Source: Axinella damicornis
Taxonomy: Eukaryota > Porifera > Demospongiae > Axinellida > Axinellidae
DNA: 64,000 nt
Direction of reading: 5' to 3'
Assembly (NCBI GenBank): GCA_963931865.1
Contig: OZ007513.1
Span: 11,619,467 to 11,683,466 of the forward strand
The position numbers and the translations under genes are program-made. Below the pieces are notes generated by a model that saw only the letters and a program-made list of their open reading frames with translations, was not told the DNA's origin and did no database searches. This document shows positions 21,883 to 32,430 of the stretch, in pieces (positions within the stretch are counted from its first letter, which is position 1; every line of letters begins with the position of its first letter).

Positions 21883-22056
21883 GCACACACACATGCACAC
21901 ACACATGCACACACACACGCACACACACGCTTGCAGATTGACCTTGTGATTGGCCTTCTCGTGGGAGGGACTATACTATTCGCCATCATCGTAATTGTAG
22001 CAACAGTTTCCATCAAGAAGTTCAAACGAAGAGAATACGATCTACTGGACGACTAG
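16432..22056 (+). CDS. LAMP-like lysosome-associated membrane glycoprotein (multi-exon, 5' end unresolved)
   Basis: Exons read by splice signal and phase: about 16432-17047 (contains the 200-N gap), 17424-17584, 18629-18776, 19994-20104, 20974-21014 and 21937-22056. All phases agree (1, 0, 1, 1, 0). After a Ser/Pro/Thr-rich linker the product follows a LAMP luminal domain: PQCLYLHIGNINITY, a GCGSTSVSINY strand, a WYVSNFYHRNYSS strand, ELSYKC, then FSDIRVQAF, where animal LAMPs have a VQAF-like motif, and a final Cys (VDCGEV). The last exon encodes one helix (about VIGLLVGGTILFAIIVIVAT) and a short basic tail, KKFKRREYDLLDD, with a Y-x-x-hydrophobic lysosomal sorting motif. LAMPs are heavily glycosylated proteins of late endosome and lysosome membranes. 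The N-terminal exon(s) with the signal peptide were not placed; an open frame at 16265-16471 may belong to them. Confidence 0.7.
16646..16845. other. Assembly gap of 200 N
   Basis: Exactly 200 unresolved bases lie inside the first visible LAMP-like exon, so its Ser/Pro linker length is unknown. The right flank is a (TCC)n tract. Confidence 0.99.
17113..17423 (+). repeat. About 300-bp polypyrimidine (CCT/CCCCT)n tract ending at a splice acceptor
   Basis: The plus strand is almost pure C and T from 17113 to the cAG at 17422-17423, which is the acceptor of the LAMP-like exon starting at 17424. A shorter (TCC)n tract lies at 16903-16955, inside the preceding exon, where it encodes Ser. Confidence 0.9.
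17795..17925. repeat. Minisatellite with a 16-bp unit (gacggataggcggaca)
   Basis: About seven imperfect tandem copies lie in the intron after the 17424-17584 exon. Confidence 0.85.
17930..18262. mobile_element. Intronic inverted-repeat element with an inner hairpin
   Basis: The outer arms taagtttacgggatactcat (17930s) and, reversed, taaggttacgggatactcgt (ending near 18262) match. Inner arms gggcatgacggaagctttt (18057) and aaaagcttccgtcatgccc (18183) also match exactly. It is noncoding. Confidence 0.65.
18393..18485. mobile_element. TAGCCTCGTTCCCAGGC-family element
   Basis: The left end is tagcctcattcccaggcct and the right end aggcctgggaacaatgcta. Inner arms cagtttttgatc / gatcaaaagtgg form the stem. 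Confidence 0.75.
18546..18628. repeat. (AC)n microsatellite at a splice acceptor
   Basis: About 70 bases of pure AC are followed by tcactcactcactcAG, the acceptor of the LAMP-like exon starting at 18629. Confidence 0.9.
18833..19584. mobile_element. Transposon with 9-bp target duplication carrying a RecQ helicase relic
   Basis: The sequence GTCACACAG occurs directly on both sides (18824-18832 and 19585-19593). Just inside are inverted termini of about 50 bp built on ctcggtaccagaccctac and its inverse, each with a subterminal hairpin and a ggtgcacttgcatacat end. The interior holds a minus-strand helicase fragment. The element lies in the LAMP-like intron 18777-19993. A target duplication of 8-9 bp fits hAT-like or related cut-and-paste elements; the superfamily is not determined. 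Confidence 0.75.
19044..19460 (-). pseudogene. RecQ-type DNA helicase N-terminal fragment
   Basis: On the minus strand the frame reads KLGYPAANPEQLEAVEEFV, which fits motif 0 of RecQ helicases. Then follows SLPLVLDYL and SIAVAVSPLKALMLDQV, which fits motif Ia. The Walker A text GSGKS is present in another frame at about 19283-19300, so at least two small frameshifts flank it. Only the first few motifs exist and no DEVH box is seen. It is a broken fragment carried inside the transposon 18833-19584. Confidence 0.75.
19855..19993. repeat. (CA)n microsatellite at a splice acceptor
   Basis: Nearly pure CA repeats with a few CATGCACA variants run to cacacAG at 19992-19993, immediately before the LAMP-like exon at 19994. 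Confidence 0.9.
20610..20945. repeat. Diverged minisatellite of gattgactgactgat / gatcaatccagtgg units
   Basis: The motifs tgattgactgactgat and ttgatcaatccagtgg alternate about eight times in the intron before the 20974 exon. Long open frames across it are a by-product of the repeat. Confidence 0.85.
21060..21713. mobile_element. Inverted-repeat transposon with (CCGGA)n termini and 9-bp target duplication
   Basis: The target duplication TGGACAGAG lies at 21051-21059 and 21714-21722. The termini read ggccgtggtgaaaacc(c)gg followed by repeated accgg units and, reversed at the other end, ggccgtagtgaaaaccagga followed by ccgga units. The interior of about 560 bp has no recognised frame. It sits in the last intron of the LAMP-like gene. 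Confidence 0.8.
21830..21930. repeat. (CA)n microsatellite before the last LAMP-like exon
   Basis: CA repeats with CATGCACA variants run to cgcttgcAG at 21935-21936, the acceptor of the membrane-anchor exon. Confidence 0.9.
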
Positions 22057-23433
22057 TTGTCTTGAAGATGAAAGTGACTTAATTTTAAATACAGGTTCAG
22101 TATTTTTACTGCAAACATGGTTATGTTATGAAGTGTGAAATAATTTTGTATGTATTATTGTGTAGTGCGCTATGGGGTGCGTTCTGTGAGTGCATGTTCC
22201 ATTCGTGGCTTGATAAGTCCTTGATTGTATCAGTGCCTGAAATTTGGTTGTGCATTTAATTGTAGCTGTTCTTTCTCTCTGCCCTGCCCTAACTTCATGA
22301 TCGGGAGAAAATTGGTCTAGCTCGATGGACTAAGTTACTGAAGTCTCCGGCATGCATTCCATCATCTGCTGTCCTTGTCACATAGTAACTGATACTTGTA
22401 AAAGGTATAATACTTGTTGGTTGTGGAGACGAATAGGCCTGTGTGATTTCTTGCCAGCCAGCTGTTGGTAGAGAAGAAGTGACTTCTCTGGAAGGCTGGC
22501 ATTGACGATCAGGATCAACTATACAGGATTCGGAAATGGGCAACAGGTGTGGGATGGATTCCCTTACCAGAGTGATGAACAAATGGGCAAGGACTTGCGG
22601 ACGTTGTTGGACCCATGCAGAGTTTCTCTCAGAGCCATCTTCAGTTGGGAAGGAGGACACTGTTGTAATCCATTCTTTACTTACCTAGGAGCTAGCTAGT
22701 TTAGGCGGGCGTGATGCAAGTATATACACTCACTATAATTCCAGCACTTAAGTGTTGATGTATAGGGCCGGCTGCTCCTACTAAGGAAAGAATGCTGAAC
22801 TGTCAGATAGCTAAATATTAAACTGATCTGCATTCATAGAGTCGTGATCAATTCCTCTGCAGAGCCAGCCGCAATTATCCGTATTCATGGTTTCTTGAAA
22901 CTTTCGACGTCAAGTGCAATGAATATAATTATTTAGTGCCCTGCCCTCATAGAGAGTGAGAACTATATTATGGTATAACCATGCAACCCCAGCTAATGGT
23001 GTGGTTATAGTTATACGTGTTGCATGATGCTAACATAACCAAGCACATCACAAGAGCATAAAACAGATCAGTATATAACCCCCTTATAATAACTATAGTT
23101 ACTCCTTTTTCATTATGTAGACGAACCACACGAGCCGCTCCAAAGAGGATCTTATGGCTAATAATCATGAAACCCTCTTGTTTTCACAACAGCTGATCAC
23201 AACCAATTGACTAAGAGTGAATGCAACGCTGCCTCACAATGATGCCCTGGCAGTGGGTAGTTGAACCATACGATATCGCATTGTTCGTAGGTCATTCTAT
23301 ATAAGCCCACAGATCGAGTCATTATACGTATGACTCATAAAAGCAGAACTCATAGCATGGATACATAGCAGACCATCAAGAAGTAACAAGGTAGGGACGT
23401 GTGACAGCCATTTCTGCACCACCTACCTTCGGG
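22057..23433. other. 3' flank of the LAMP-like gene; no supported gene
   Basis: No AATAAA is evident close to the stop. Open frames on both strands at 22295-22700 lack recognisable features. A partial family-A hairpin arm (gcataaaacagatcagtata) lies near 23055-23125. Confidence 0.4.
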
Positions 23434-24240
23434 TGGCATTACAATAATTATTGAAGGGCTGGGAACCAGTGGCCTAACCCAAAATCAAGTACTGGAAATT
23501 GCATGAATTGCACAAAAATGGAGTAAAAAATATGCAATCGGTATGAGCATATCACCTTTGTGCAGGCATGGATGAGAAGGCCATCACATGCAATCATCCT
23601 GGCCAACTGCTCCATGCAGTGCACAGAGGTACAAGTACAAGATCCTCTTTGACCGGGTGAGGACAACATTAACTTCCAAAAGTGACCATGTAAATGCTTA
23701 CTCTTGATTAGCAGAGAATTGTGGAATTATATGTTAGCATGAACTCTTTATGTTAGCATGAAAGATAGCATAGACGAAATGGCAGGGAGTAAGGTTCCTC
23801 ATTCCAGTGACGTAGGTGTTTACACAGTTCCAGTACCTTCCTAGTGGGACATTCACACCTATATGGGAAACCACACAGTATATTAAACGCCTATTTTTGT
23901 TCCACAGGAATGCCTTGACTATACTAACTTCCTCCTGAGAACCAGCTAATTTTTCAGTTATTCATTCCATTGAAGTAGGATGGTTATAAGAAACCACTTG
24001 GCCAGCTACCTAGCAGTTGTTTCCACAGGAATGCTTTGGCTATACTATTTAGTAACTAAGTATTTGTAGCAACTAGGCAAGGTTCCTCATTCCACTGAAG
24101 TGGGATGGTTGACACAAGCTGTATTGGATTACAGAGAGATCTGTTTGTCCGCTAGTGTACATGTCTGTAGTGCTAACACACAGCCTTGTAACCACAGTCC
24201 TGCCCATGAAATAAAAAAAGTGGAAAACGGTATTCTCAAG

Positions 24241-24284
<44 letters not shown>

Positions 24285-24348
24285 CTAGTTCAATGTTTGT
24301 GGGTTTAGGCCACGTACTCTGGTTCTCAGCCCTTCAATTATTGTTGAC
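23434..24348. mobile_element. Inverted-repeat element of about 0.9 kb
   Basis: The left end aattattgaagggctgggaa and the right end reversed (aataattgaagggctgagaa) match over about 40 bp and continue with ccag..gtggccta. The interior has internally repeated ggttcctcattcca blocks and a 40-base poly-G. A minus-strand open frame at 23448-23669 is not convincing as a gene. Confidence 0.6.
24245..24284. repeat. Poly-G tract of about 40 bases
   Basis: An uninterrupted G run follows gttta and precedes ctagttc. Such a run can form a G-quadruplex and is also prone to length error in assembly. Confidence 0.95.
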
Positions 24349-24629
24349 TTTATACACACCATGAGCACATGAATGAAGACATTGATTGTATCACAAAGAT
24401 GACAGTAGCTAGCTACTAAAATTTCAATGTTTACAGCCCTCAAATTCGGTAGCTACTAGCTACACACTTTGTGTTGGTCCTGCCAGCTTGATAAGCTTAG
24501 TTATAAAACAATCTTCTTGATTTTGGTACGTATTTACCTAATGTATCAATAGGGTTCTTGAAGCGTAAGATCTCTTGCTAGAACTGCAGGGGTGCTGCGC
24601 ATGCTACTATGCACAAACTGGATCTATTG

Positions 24630-25065
24630 CTGGTCCAGGAGTGGCATGCAGCTATAGTGCACGTAGCACTCATTTGTTACTGCAATTTGGTGCCAAAATA
24701 ACTATTGTTGTTATTGGGCACAACTTACTATAAGTAACTATTCAATTGAGTGTGAAGTTATGCATTAATTGATGCAAGGGGGAACCCTATAAATGGGAAA
24801 AAGGTGAAGGAGGGTTATTGCCAAGCTGCATCCCAGGCAACCCACTATCTATTGCTTGTCCAGGAGTGGCATGCACGTAGCACTCATTTGTTACTGCAAT
24901 TTGGTGCCAAAATACAAATGTTCACTCAATTATTGATATTGGGCACAACTTACTATAAGAAACTATTCAATTGAGTGTGAAGTTATGCGTTAATTGATGC
25001 AAGGGGAACCCTATAAATGGGAGGAGGGTTATTGCCAAGCTGTATCCCAGGCAACCCACTTATTA
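24630..25065. repeat. Two tandem copies of an about 215-bp unit (third copy near 28120-28380)
   Basis: Each copy contains gcactcatttgttactgcaa, gggcacaacttactataag and ggagggttattgccaagctg. The third, more diverged copy lies at the equivalent place downstream of the paralogous gene. Confidence 0.85.
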
Positions 25066-25400
25066 TAATAACGTATGGCGTTCAAGTAAATCCTACATTC
25101 TTAGCCGTGAGGCTGATCGATGAGTCAGTGATGATACCAGGGTTTGTATACCACTGAACGTGATGTTTATATGTAGCCATCAGATTATAGCTCTCTCCCT
25201 CCCAACTTTACAACTATGCCTGAATTTCAATTATAATGCAAATTACAACCTTAGAAATGTAAGATACTCACTGTATACTCATACAGAACAGACACTAACT
25301 AAATAGCTACTACAGATAATCACTATCACACGATGAAATTTGCATTCCAGAAATTCAAGTTCTTACTATACACACGATTTTTTCACTTCTTCTCTTCAGC

Positions 25401-26585
25401 CTAAGACTTGCCCTTTCGAAGGAACATCAGACGAAGCTTGCAGCCAGCCGTGAATGCCGTGAGTAGTGTCAGGAAAACACTCAGCACAGTCAGCATGCTA
25501 AATCTGACAACTTCAAAAGCATCACATCCCGAGTCGTTGTTACTTATGCATCTCAAATGTGGCACGCATGAGAGAGGACGCTCATTATCGGCTAGGAGAT
25601 AGACGGGCAAGCTTGGAATGAGAATGATTACGCTGAAGATCACATAGCATTTGATGGATTTTTTCTTTTTCTTTTCATCATCCGTCTTACGACAATCCGA
25701 GACCAAAAAGACAGTGATAACGATCAACCACCCGATGGAAAAGAATCCATAGAGAACAAAGTCGGCAATCATTTCCTCCAGGGTACATACTGGAGCAGGA
25801 TTATTCACAATGGTGGTGAACCAGGCGTTTATCTCCACAATAACCGCAAGCGAGGTGAGCGTAAAGGTTACAGGAAAGTTTTTGTCTTTTTCGTCGCTAA
25901 TTTCTTCACGACTGTTGAATTTGAAGATGCAAGTTGGAAACATGCTGAACAGAAATATTGACAGTCCAATGAGCACCTTCCCGTACGTAGTGAGGCTGAC
26001 ACCCTGATTAAGCAGACTATCAATTGTCGCAACCTGAGGGATGGAGTTTGCTAGCTGTGCAACGGTGACATTGTTGAGTAGCTGCATGCAGGTGAGATTC
26101 ATCAGGTCCACACCTGGGATAAACCCCACAACCTGCTCACATATATCATTTTGTAGCTGCAGTATGGGTGGGAGGTTGTCCCCCAAGAGGTAGAGTATCC
26201 CTCCAGCTCCAATGACGACATCAACAAGCACTCTCTTCCCTTTGGTTTTTAACTGTTTAGCCTTGTACAAGTCATAGAACACAGAACAAACTGTCCACAA
26301 CAGCATTATGATGACTGCGACCATCAAGAAGCCCAATGCAACTAATACTGGGCCACTGAACACTCGCAAACCCAAGTAGATATCTGTTGCCATAACATCA
26401 ACCATCAACACCAGGGTAAGAGGAGCTGCCACACCTTGAAATGCATCAGAAAGTCCCTGAATAAATATTATTGGAAGATATCTTCATCACAACGACATTA
26501 ATTCTTCATCACAACAACATTAATTTTTGCTATGGTTATGCATGTTACAATTTAATATAATCGCAGTACATAGTTTTCTTACCAT
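25401..26585 (-). CDS. Eight-helix membrane protein, copy A
   Basis: The main exon runs 26456-25401 after the acceptor tattcAG. The upstream exon ends AAT ATG|GTAAGA with ATG at 26585-26583. The phases agree, and that ATG is the only start conserved in both paralogues, so the start codon appears to be split from the rest by the intron. The product of about 352 residues has hydrophobic segments near 10-30, 36-58, 75-92, 155-178, 195-218, 235-258, 275-295 and 320-345. An extracellular-type loop has four N-x-S/T sites or cysteines (NLTCMQLLNNVT), and a basic KTDDEKKKKKS loop is present. Six extra bases at 25403-25408 introduce a stop, so copy A lacks the AEEKK tail of copy B. The family is unknown; the first two helices faintly recall XK-related proteins, which I do not regard as proof. 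Confidence 0.75.
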
Positions 26586-27529
26586 ATTGCTAGTCAGGCG
26601 AAAAGACAGCGTACAGTGTAGACCACTACGATCTAGCAACTTATAGCCAGGTAAATTAATTGGCTGCGCCTCAACGCGCACGCCCACACGTGCGCGCGCC
26701 TCCAAATATACCTAGCGCTAGCGCTAGCTATCGGGACCATCTGTTGCGCAGTGTATACCAGGCCTTCCCCCCGCGATTTGAAGGCTGGGTACGAGGCGCG
26801 TAGCGCCGATCAGTCCGCTCGAAGCGCGGAAAATTTTTCGCCTCAGTTATCAGGGAGGGCTCTCGTGGCACCTTCGTGCTTTGCACAGCAAGTTCCAGAT
26901 GTGAAAGGATTGCAGGACCCGGGGCCGCCATGTGCTTCCGTTTACGTTACTTGCTCAAATTTCGCTCATGCAACGTAATAGCTACGTAGCTACGTACACG
27001 TAAATATACTAGATCGTGGTCTCGTTCCCAAGCCGTTCGGTTTCAGCCAGCTCCACCCTGAACTGCGGCGGTAAACTTTGTACCCGGAACAACTGTACTC
27101 CGCACTGTTACTGCTACGTACGTTTTTCGCAGTAGCTCGTCACCGCTGCAAGCAAGCGCTTGAAAATATAGTAAGGCCATACGGTAAGTTCTTTGGTAAG
27201 AAGGGGGGTTAGTTTGACCGAACCCAACGAACTATCCCTGGATCCGCCTGGCTGTTGTTGCTGCATGCCATTGCAGCATAATCATTTTTTAGTGTTCCGC
27301 CAAAGGAGGGTGCATTTGCACCCGCCTTACCCCCCCTAAATCCGCCACTGAAGAGCACAATATAATAAACCTCTCTGACGCTTTTCAAGGTCCCAAATAA
27401 TTGGTTTGCCTATGGTTCTAATACATTTTGAACCTCCGAGAAGAGGACAACCTCTCTACAAAGGACAAAAGACTTGAATTTATATTGTTCCCAAAGTGTC
27501 CTTTGTACGGAGGTTTGACTGTATTATAG
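26586..27529. other. Upstream region with repeat fragments
   Basis: 26640-26720 is unusually rich in CG and gcgc. 26865-27042 is a repeat whose inverted partner lies at 40575-40745 (shared text ggcaccttcgtgctttgca and gtctcgttcccaagccgttc). 27285-27347 is a fragment of the aatccgccactg-ended MITE seen whole at 41516-41787. No gene is supported. Confidence 0.55.
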
Positions 27530-28737
27530 TTAAGGTTCCTCATCCCATTGAAGTAGGATACTAGTGATGTCTGTAGTGCTAACACAGCCTTGTAACCATG
27601 CACATGCAGTCCTGCCCATAAAATATAAAAGTGGTAAACACAGAAACAATTCACAAAATGATACTATTATACTAGCTACTGTGTGTTAACTCACTGTCTG
27701 CTTCAGCCTGACTATACTGAGGGTTGTCCAATGGTGCCATATATATTCAGTCCCTACCACCTTGACTCAGTTCCAATTTACTCGGCAATCCCCTAGACTA
27801 TGTGGGATTATCCTAGGACAGGCATTCCCTTGTCCTCCTATACCTGCACCATACTAACACCAGCAATCCCAGGATTATCTAACCCCTGGGACCCCTCTGT
27901 CAGAGTATCCCAAACACCAGAGTTACACTGGCTGTCCCAGGATTGTATTTCAGAGCTCCGGGCTTCGAATATGACAGTGTGTTTAGTCTTCCAATTACTC
28001 CGAATGACAGCAGGTTCACAGAAAAAATTATTGAAATTTCAGCAGGTCCTGATCACCACAGTGGTGCAACCTTTTGCAGTAACTTCACACGCAATTGAAT
28101 ATAGTAAGTTGTACTCCCAACATGGAGTGGCATGCAGCTAGTGCTTGTAGCACTCATTTGTTATTGCAACATAACTCGATTGTTGTTATTGGGTACAACT
28201 TACTATAGGCAAATATTCAATTACGTGTGAAGTTATGCTATGAGGATTACGTTAATTGATGCAAGGGGAACGGTTAACCCTATAAATGGACAAAAGGTGG
28301 AGGAGGGTTATTACCTGGAGATGAGGCCAAGCTGACTTGCTAAGCCTATAAAACCCAGGCAACCCATGCACTTAACTTAGTTCCAGCGCATAATTATCCG
28401 TGGTTCAAATAGATTTTTTAGCCGTGAGGCTGATCAATGAGTCAGTGATGATACCAGGGTTTATATACCACTGAATGTGATGTTTATATGTAGCCATCAG
28501 ACTATAGCTCTCTCCCTCCCAACTTTACAACTATGCCGGAATATCATCGCAAATTACAACCTTTTAAATTTAAGATACTCACTATATACTCGTACAGAAA
28601 ACAAGCTAAGTCACAGTCGTTTCCTCACAACTTCTAATTCCTATCGCTAATCAGCATGCATACAAAAGACACTAACTAAATACTGCAGATAAGTATCAAT
28701 GCAGAAGTTTAAAGTTCTTACTATACACACGATTGCT
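27530..28737. other. Spacer of the gene-pair duplication
   Basis: 27533-27640 repeats the ggttcctcat..tgtctgtagtgctaacacagc block of 24072-24230. 28115-28560 repeats the flank downstream of copy A (tgaggctgatcaatgagtca). 27800-28141 has a weak open frame with no recognised feature. Confidence 0.5.
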
Positions 28738-29936
28738 TCACTTCTTCTCTTCAGCCTTGCTCTTCCGAAGGAACATCAGACGAAGCTTGCAGCCAGTCGT
28801 GAATACAGTGAGTAGTGTCAGGAAAACACTCAGCACAGTCAGCATGCTAAATCTGACAAGATCAAAGGCATCACATCCCGAGTCGTTGTTACTTATACAT
28901 CTCAAATGTGGCACGCATGAGAGAGGACGCTCATTATCGGCTAGGAGATAGACGGGCAAGCTTGGAATGAGAACGATTACGCTGAAGATCACATAGCATT
29001 TGATGGATTTTTTCTTTTTCTTTTCATCATCCGTCTTACGACAATCTGAGACCAAAAAGACGGTGATAACGATCAACCACCCGATGACAAAGAATCCATA
29101 GAGAACAAAGTCGGCAATCATTTCCTCCAGGGTACATACTGGAGCAGGATTATTCACAATGGTGGTGAACCAGGCGTTTATCTCCACAATAACCGCAAGC
29201 GAGGTGAGCGTAAAGGTTACGGGAAAGTTTTTGTCTTTTTCGTTGCTAATTTCTTCCATTTCATCACGACTGTTGAATTTGAAGATGCAAGTTGGAAACA
29301 TGCTGAACAGGAATATTGACAGTCCAATGAGCACCTTCCCGTATGTAGTGAGACTGACACCCTGATTAAGCAGACTATCAATTGTCACAACCTGAGGGAT
29401 GTAGTTTCCTAGCTGTGCGACAGTGACATTGTTGAGTAGTTGCATGCAGGTGAGATTCATCCGGTCCACACCTGGGATAAACCCCAGAACCTGCTCACAA
29501 ATATCATTTTGTAGCTGCAGTATGGGTGGGAGGTTGTCCCCCAAGAGATACAGTATCCCTCCAGCTCCAATAACAACATCAACAAGCACTCTCTTCCCTT
29601 TGGTTTTTAACTGTTTAGCCTTGCACAAGTCATAGAGCACAGAACAAACCGTCCACAACAGCATTACAACGACTGCGACCACCAAGAAACCCAAAGCAAC
29701 TAATACTGGGCCATTGAACACTCGCAATCCCAAGTAGATATCTGTTGCCAAAACATCAACCATCAACACCAAGGTAAGCGGAGCAGCCACACCTTGAAAT
29801 GCATCAGAAACTCCCTGAATAATGCACAGAAATTGGAAGATATCTTCATCACAACAACATTAATATTTGCTAAGGTTACATACTTGGTTCTGAGCATGCA
29901 TGTTACAATTTAATATCATCGCATAATTCTTACCAT
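28738..29936 (-). CDS. Eight-helix membrane protein, copy B
   Basis: This is a paralogue of the 25401-26585 gene with most residues identical. The main exon runs 29814-28738 and the initiator ATG is at 29936-29934, directly before a GTAAGA donor. It differs by a small insertion (SRDEMEEIS against SREEIS) and by a complete C-terminus ending SKAEEKK. The same helices, glycosylation sites and Lys-rich loop are present. It lies about 3.3 kb from copy A in the same orientation, within a shared flank, so the pair arose by tandem segmental duplication. A longer open frame continues upstream of the ATG to 30209, but that text is not shared with copy A. Confidence 0.75.
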
Positions 29937-30654
29937 ATTGCTAGTCAGGTGACAAGACAGCGTACAGTGTAGACCACTACAATCTGGCAACTTATAGCCC
30001 AATGGTACCCCTTGGGTAGTCAGGGTGCAGTAGCAGTTCCTGTTTGAAAGTAGGAAACGTTCAACGCCCTGAATAGTACCTGTTTGATAGTTATGATAGA
30101 ACAGGGAAACTGTCCACTGTAGTAAACACACGGATAAGATCATTTCCTGTCTGATAGCTATATAGCTCCTCAAAGGTGGAAAGGTGTAACCACATGCTTG
30201 CAATTTCAAAGCTACCCTTTTGTAGTTAGCTACATAGTCTTGTGCCCAGACTCCCTCAAATTTCCTTTTTGATGGTGGTGCCAGATCTAGCTAGAAAGGT
30301 TCTTTGGAAAACTAGCTACACATATGAAAATAGAGTGGTATTTTAATGCAAAAAGTGTTACGGAGAAACATGCCAAATATAGCACTACTACTTGGCATTA
30401 AAATAGCACCAATGATAGCTATATGTGAGCTAGTAGTGTCCAATATACTAGCTAGCTATCCGTTTTCCACATGGGTATGTGTAGATGTCACTTGCATGGG
30501 CCACATTGCCTAAAACTCTTGATTTCTCATCCGTCCTGCTCAATACTAAATAACCTGAATAATTGGGCAGCCGCCTGCTAGTAGCAGCTAATTACGGGAA
30601 GTTTTAAGTCCTGCAAATTGGTACATGTGGATGGCAACATCAGTTCTTGTTAAC

Positions 30655-31300
30655 CTCAAGGAAGGAAAGGTTCAAAGTTCAGATTGGGGTGGTTAGGATA
30701 GAACAGGATAGCAGTAGTAATAACAATGTCCTGTTTGATGGCATGCACCAGCCTCATTCCCAGGCCGCGTGGGAGCGAGGCTAGGCATGCACCAGAAAGC
30801 ATGGTTCAATGGTACCCCTTTGGTAGTCGGGGGTAGCTACATGTAGCTATATAGCAGTTTCTGTTTAATGGCATCTGAAAGTAGGAAAGGGTTAAATATA
30901 CCAATTCAGTAGCTAGTTATGATAGAACATGCTACATAGTACCCTTAATTGACTGTGAAGATGATCCCTGTACACACTTCATCAGTTCTCAAGGAAAGAA
31001 AGATTCAAAGTTCAGAATGGGGTGGTCAGGATAGCAGTAGTAATAAATTTAAATTTCCTGTTTGATGACATGCACCAGTGTCATTCCCAGGCCGCGTGGG
31101 AACGAGGTTAGGCATGCACCAGAAAGTATGGTGCAGTGGTACCCCTTTGGTAGTCGGGGGTAGCTACATGTATATAGCAGTTTCTGTGGTATCTGAAAGT
31201 AGGAAAGGGTTAAAGGATATACCAATTCAGTAGCTAGTTAAGATAGAACATGCTACATACCCTTAATTGACTGTGAAGATGATCCTTGTACATACTTCAC
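30655..31300. repeat. Two tandem units of about 330 bp
   Basis: Each unit carries gaaaggttcaaagttcag or its variant, a small ccaggccgcgtggga hairpin, gtagtcgggggtagctacat and ccttaattgactgtgaagat. A third diverged match lies at 30000-30110, near exon 1 of the eight-helix gene. Confidence 0.85.
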
Positions 31301-31401
31301 TTTACTATGGATACAACATAGCTACAGGTACACAGCTCCAAGTATATGCCCACACCTGGTCCATCACATGACCTGTCCATTCACAGGTTTACTACAAGGA
31401 G

Positions 31402-31404
<3 letters not shown>

Positions 31405-31436
<32 letters not shown>
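31405..31436. repeat. Poly-G tract
   Basis: About 32 consecutive G follow ggagtt. Confidence 0.9.
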
Positions 31437-31439
31437 CTG

Positions 31440-31590
31440 CACATGATGGGGGAGATCTCTAAATGAGGAAGCTCTTCAAGTGCACGAGCCCCACCAAGTC
31501 TGGGCACTGAGGAGCGATTGCTGTGGAAGAGGAGCACTGTGCACTGACTTGGGGGGAAGAATTCCATAGTTAAAGGGTTAATTAATTCCC
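31440..31590. repeat. Repeat with cactgaggagcg core and ttaaagggttaa end (family C)
   Basis: Related copies lie at 38285-38440 and 38605-38725. The shared text gaagctcttcaagtgca..gcactgaggagcga and the end agttaaagggttaa suggest a MITE with TTAACCCTTTAA-like termini (piggyBac-type appearance, inferred). Confidence 0.6.
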
Positions 31591-31636
31591 ACAGCTGATA
31601 CCTAGTAGGATAATATTCTGCTATAACTGCATGCAT

Positions 31637-31825
31637 AGCCTTGTTCCCAGGCCTTCTCCACCACCAGTTTTTGATTGCTTACAGTACTTTCACATACTGT
31701 AGACATCAAAACTGGATGTGTAGAAACAGCACTCCTGACAAATTTGTCACAGCCTAAAACAGAACATCAGGTTTCAGTTGCATAATTATTCTATGCCTTC
31801 AGAAGGCCTGGGAACAAGGTTATGC
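31637..31825. mobile_element. TAGCCTCGTTCCCAGGC-family element with an internal insert
   Basis: The left end is tagccttgttcccaggcctt and the right end aaggcctgggaacaaggtta. The stem is interrupted by about 60 bases near 31730-31790. Confidence 0.7.
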
Positions 31826-32036
31826 AGGCAGGATGCCCTCCACAACAAGTGGCAGTTCGTATACATGCTGTAAAAAGACAAGACCTGGCTTCACTGTGTA
31901 TCCTTGGTATGCATGCTAGATACAATATTACACCTGGAATTAATCAATCAGGCTAGTAACTAGTTGTGCGATATTTGACTTAGAAATCATAATTCTTTGC
32001 AGCTAACTACTTGATCATGTAGGAAGTAGTATACTA

Positions 32037-32430
32037 AGGCTCAGGAATAGAGAGTGAGGTCCCAGCAGGAACAGCCTAGGAATAGAGAGTGAGGTCCCAG
32101 CAGGAACAGCCGAGGAATAGCTAGAGTGAGGTCCCAGCAGGAACAGCTCAGGAATAGAGAGTGAGGTCCCAGCAGGAACAGCCTAGGAATAGAGAGTGAG
32201 GTCCCAGCAGGAACAGCCGAGGAATAGCTAGAGTGAGGTCCCAGCAGGAACAGCCTAGGAAAAGAGAGTGAGGTCCCAGCAGGAACAGCCTAGGAATAGA
32301 GAGTGAGGTCCCTGCAGGAACAGCTCAGGAATAGAGAGTGAGGTCCCAGCAGGAACAGCTCAGGAATAGAGAGTGAGGTCCCAGCAGGAACAGCTTATAG
32401 GAATATAGAGAGTGAGTTCCTGCAGGAACT
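32037..32430. repeat. Minisatellite, about eleven units of 35-37 bp
   Basis: The unit reads ggaatagagagtgaggtccc followed by agcaggaacagc and a variable end (ccta, ccga, ctca). The first three variant units are repeated as the next three, showing higher-order duplication. The spacing is uniform but there are no unique spacers, so it is not a CRISPR array. Confidence 0.95.

Noticed and set aside
22295..22699. Overlapping open frames on both strands downstream of the LAMP-like gene
   Set aside because: They have no domain, no clear splice context and no sign favouring one strand.
32037..32430. CRISPR-like regular repeat
   Set aside because: The units are contiguous with no unique spacers, and the genome is eukaryotic; it is a minisatellite.
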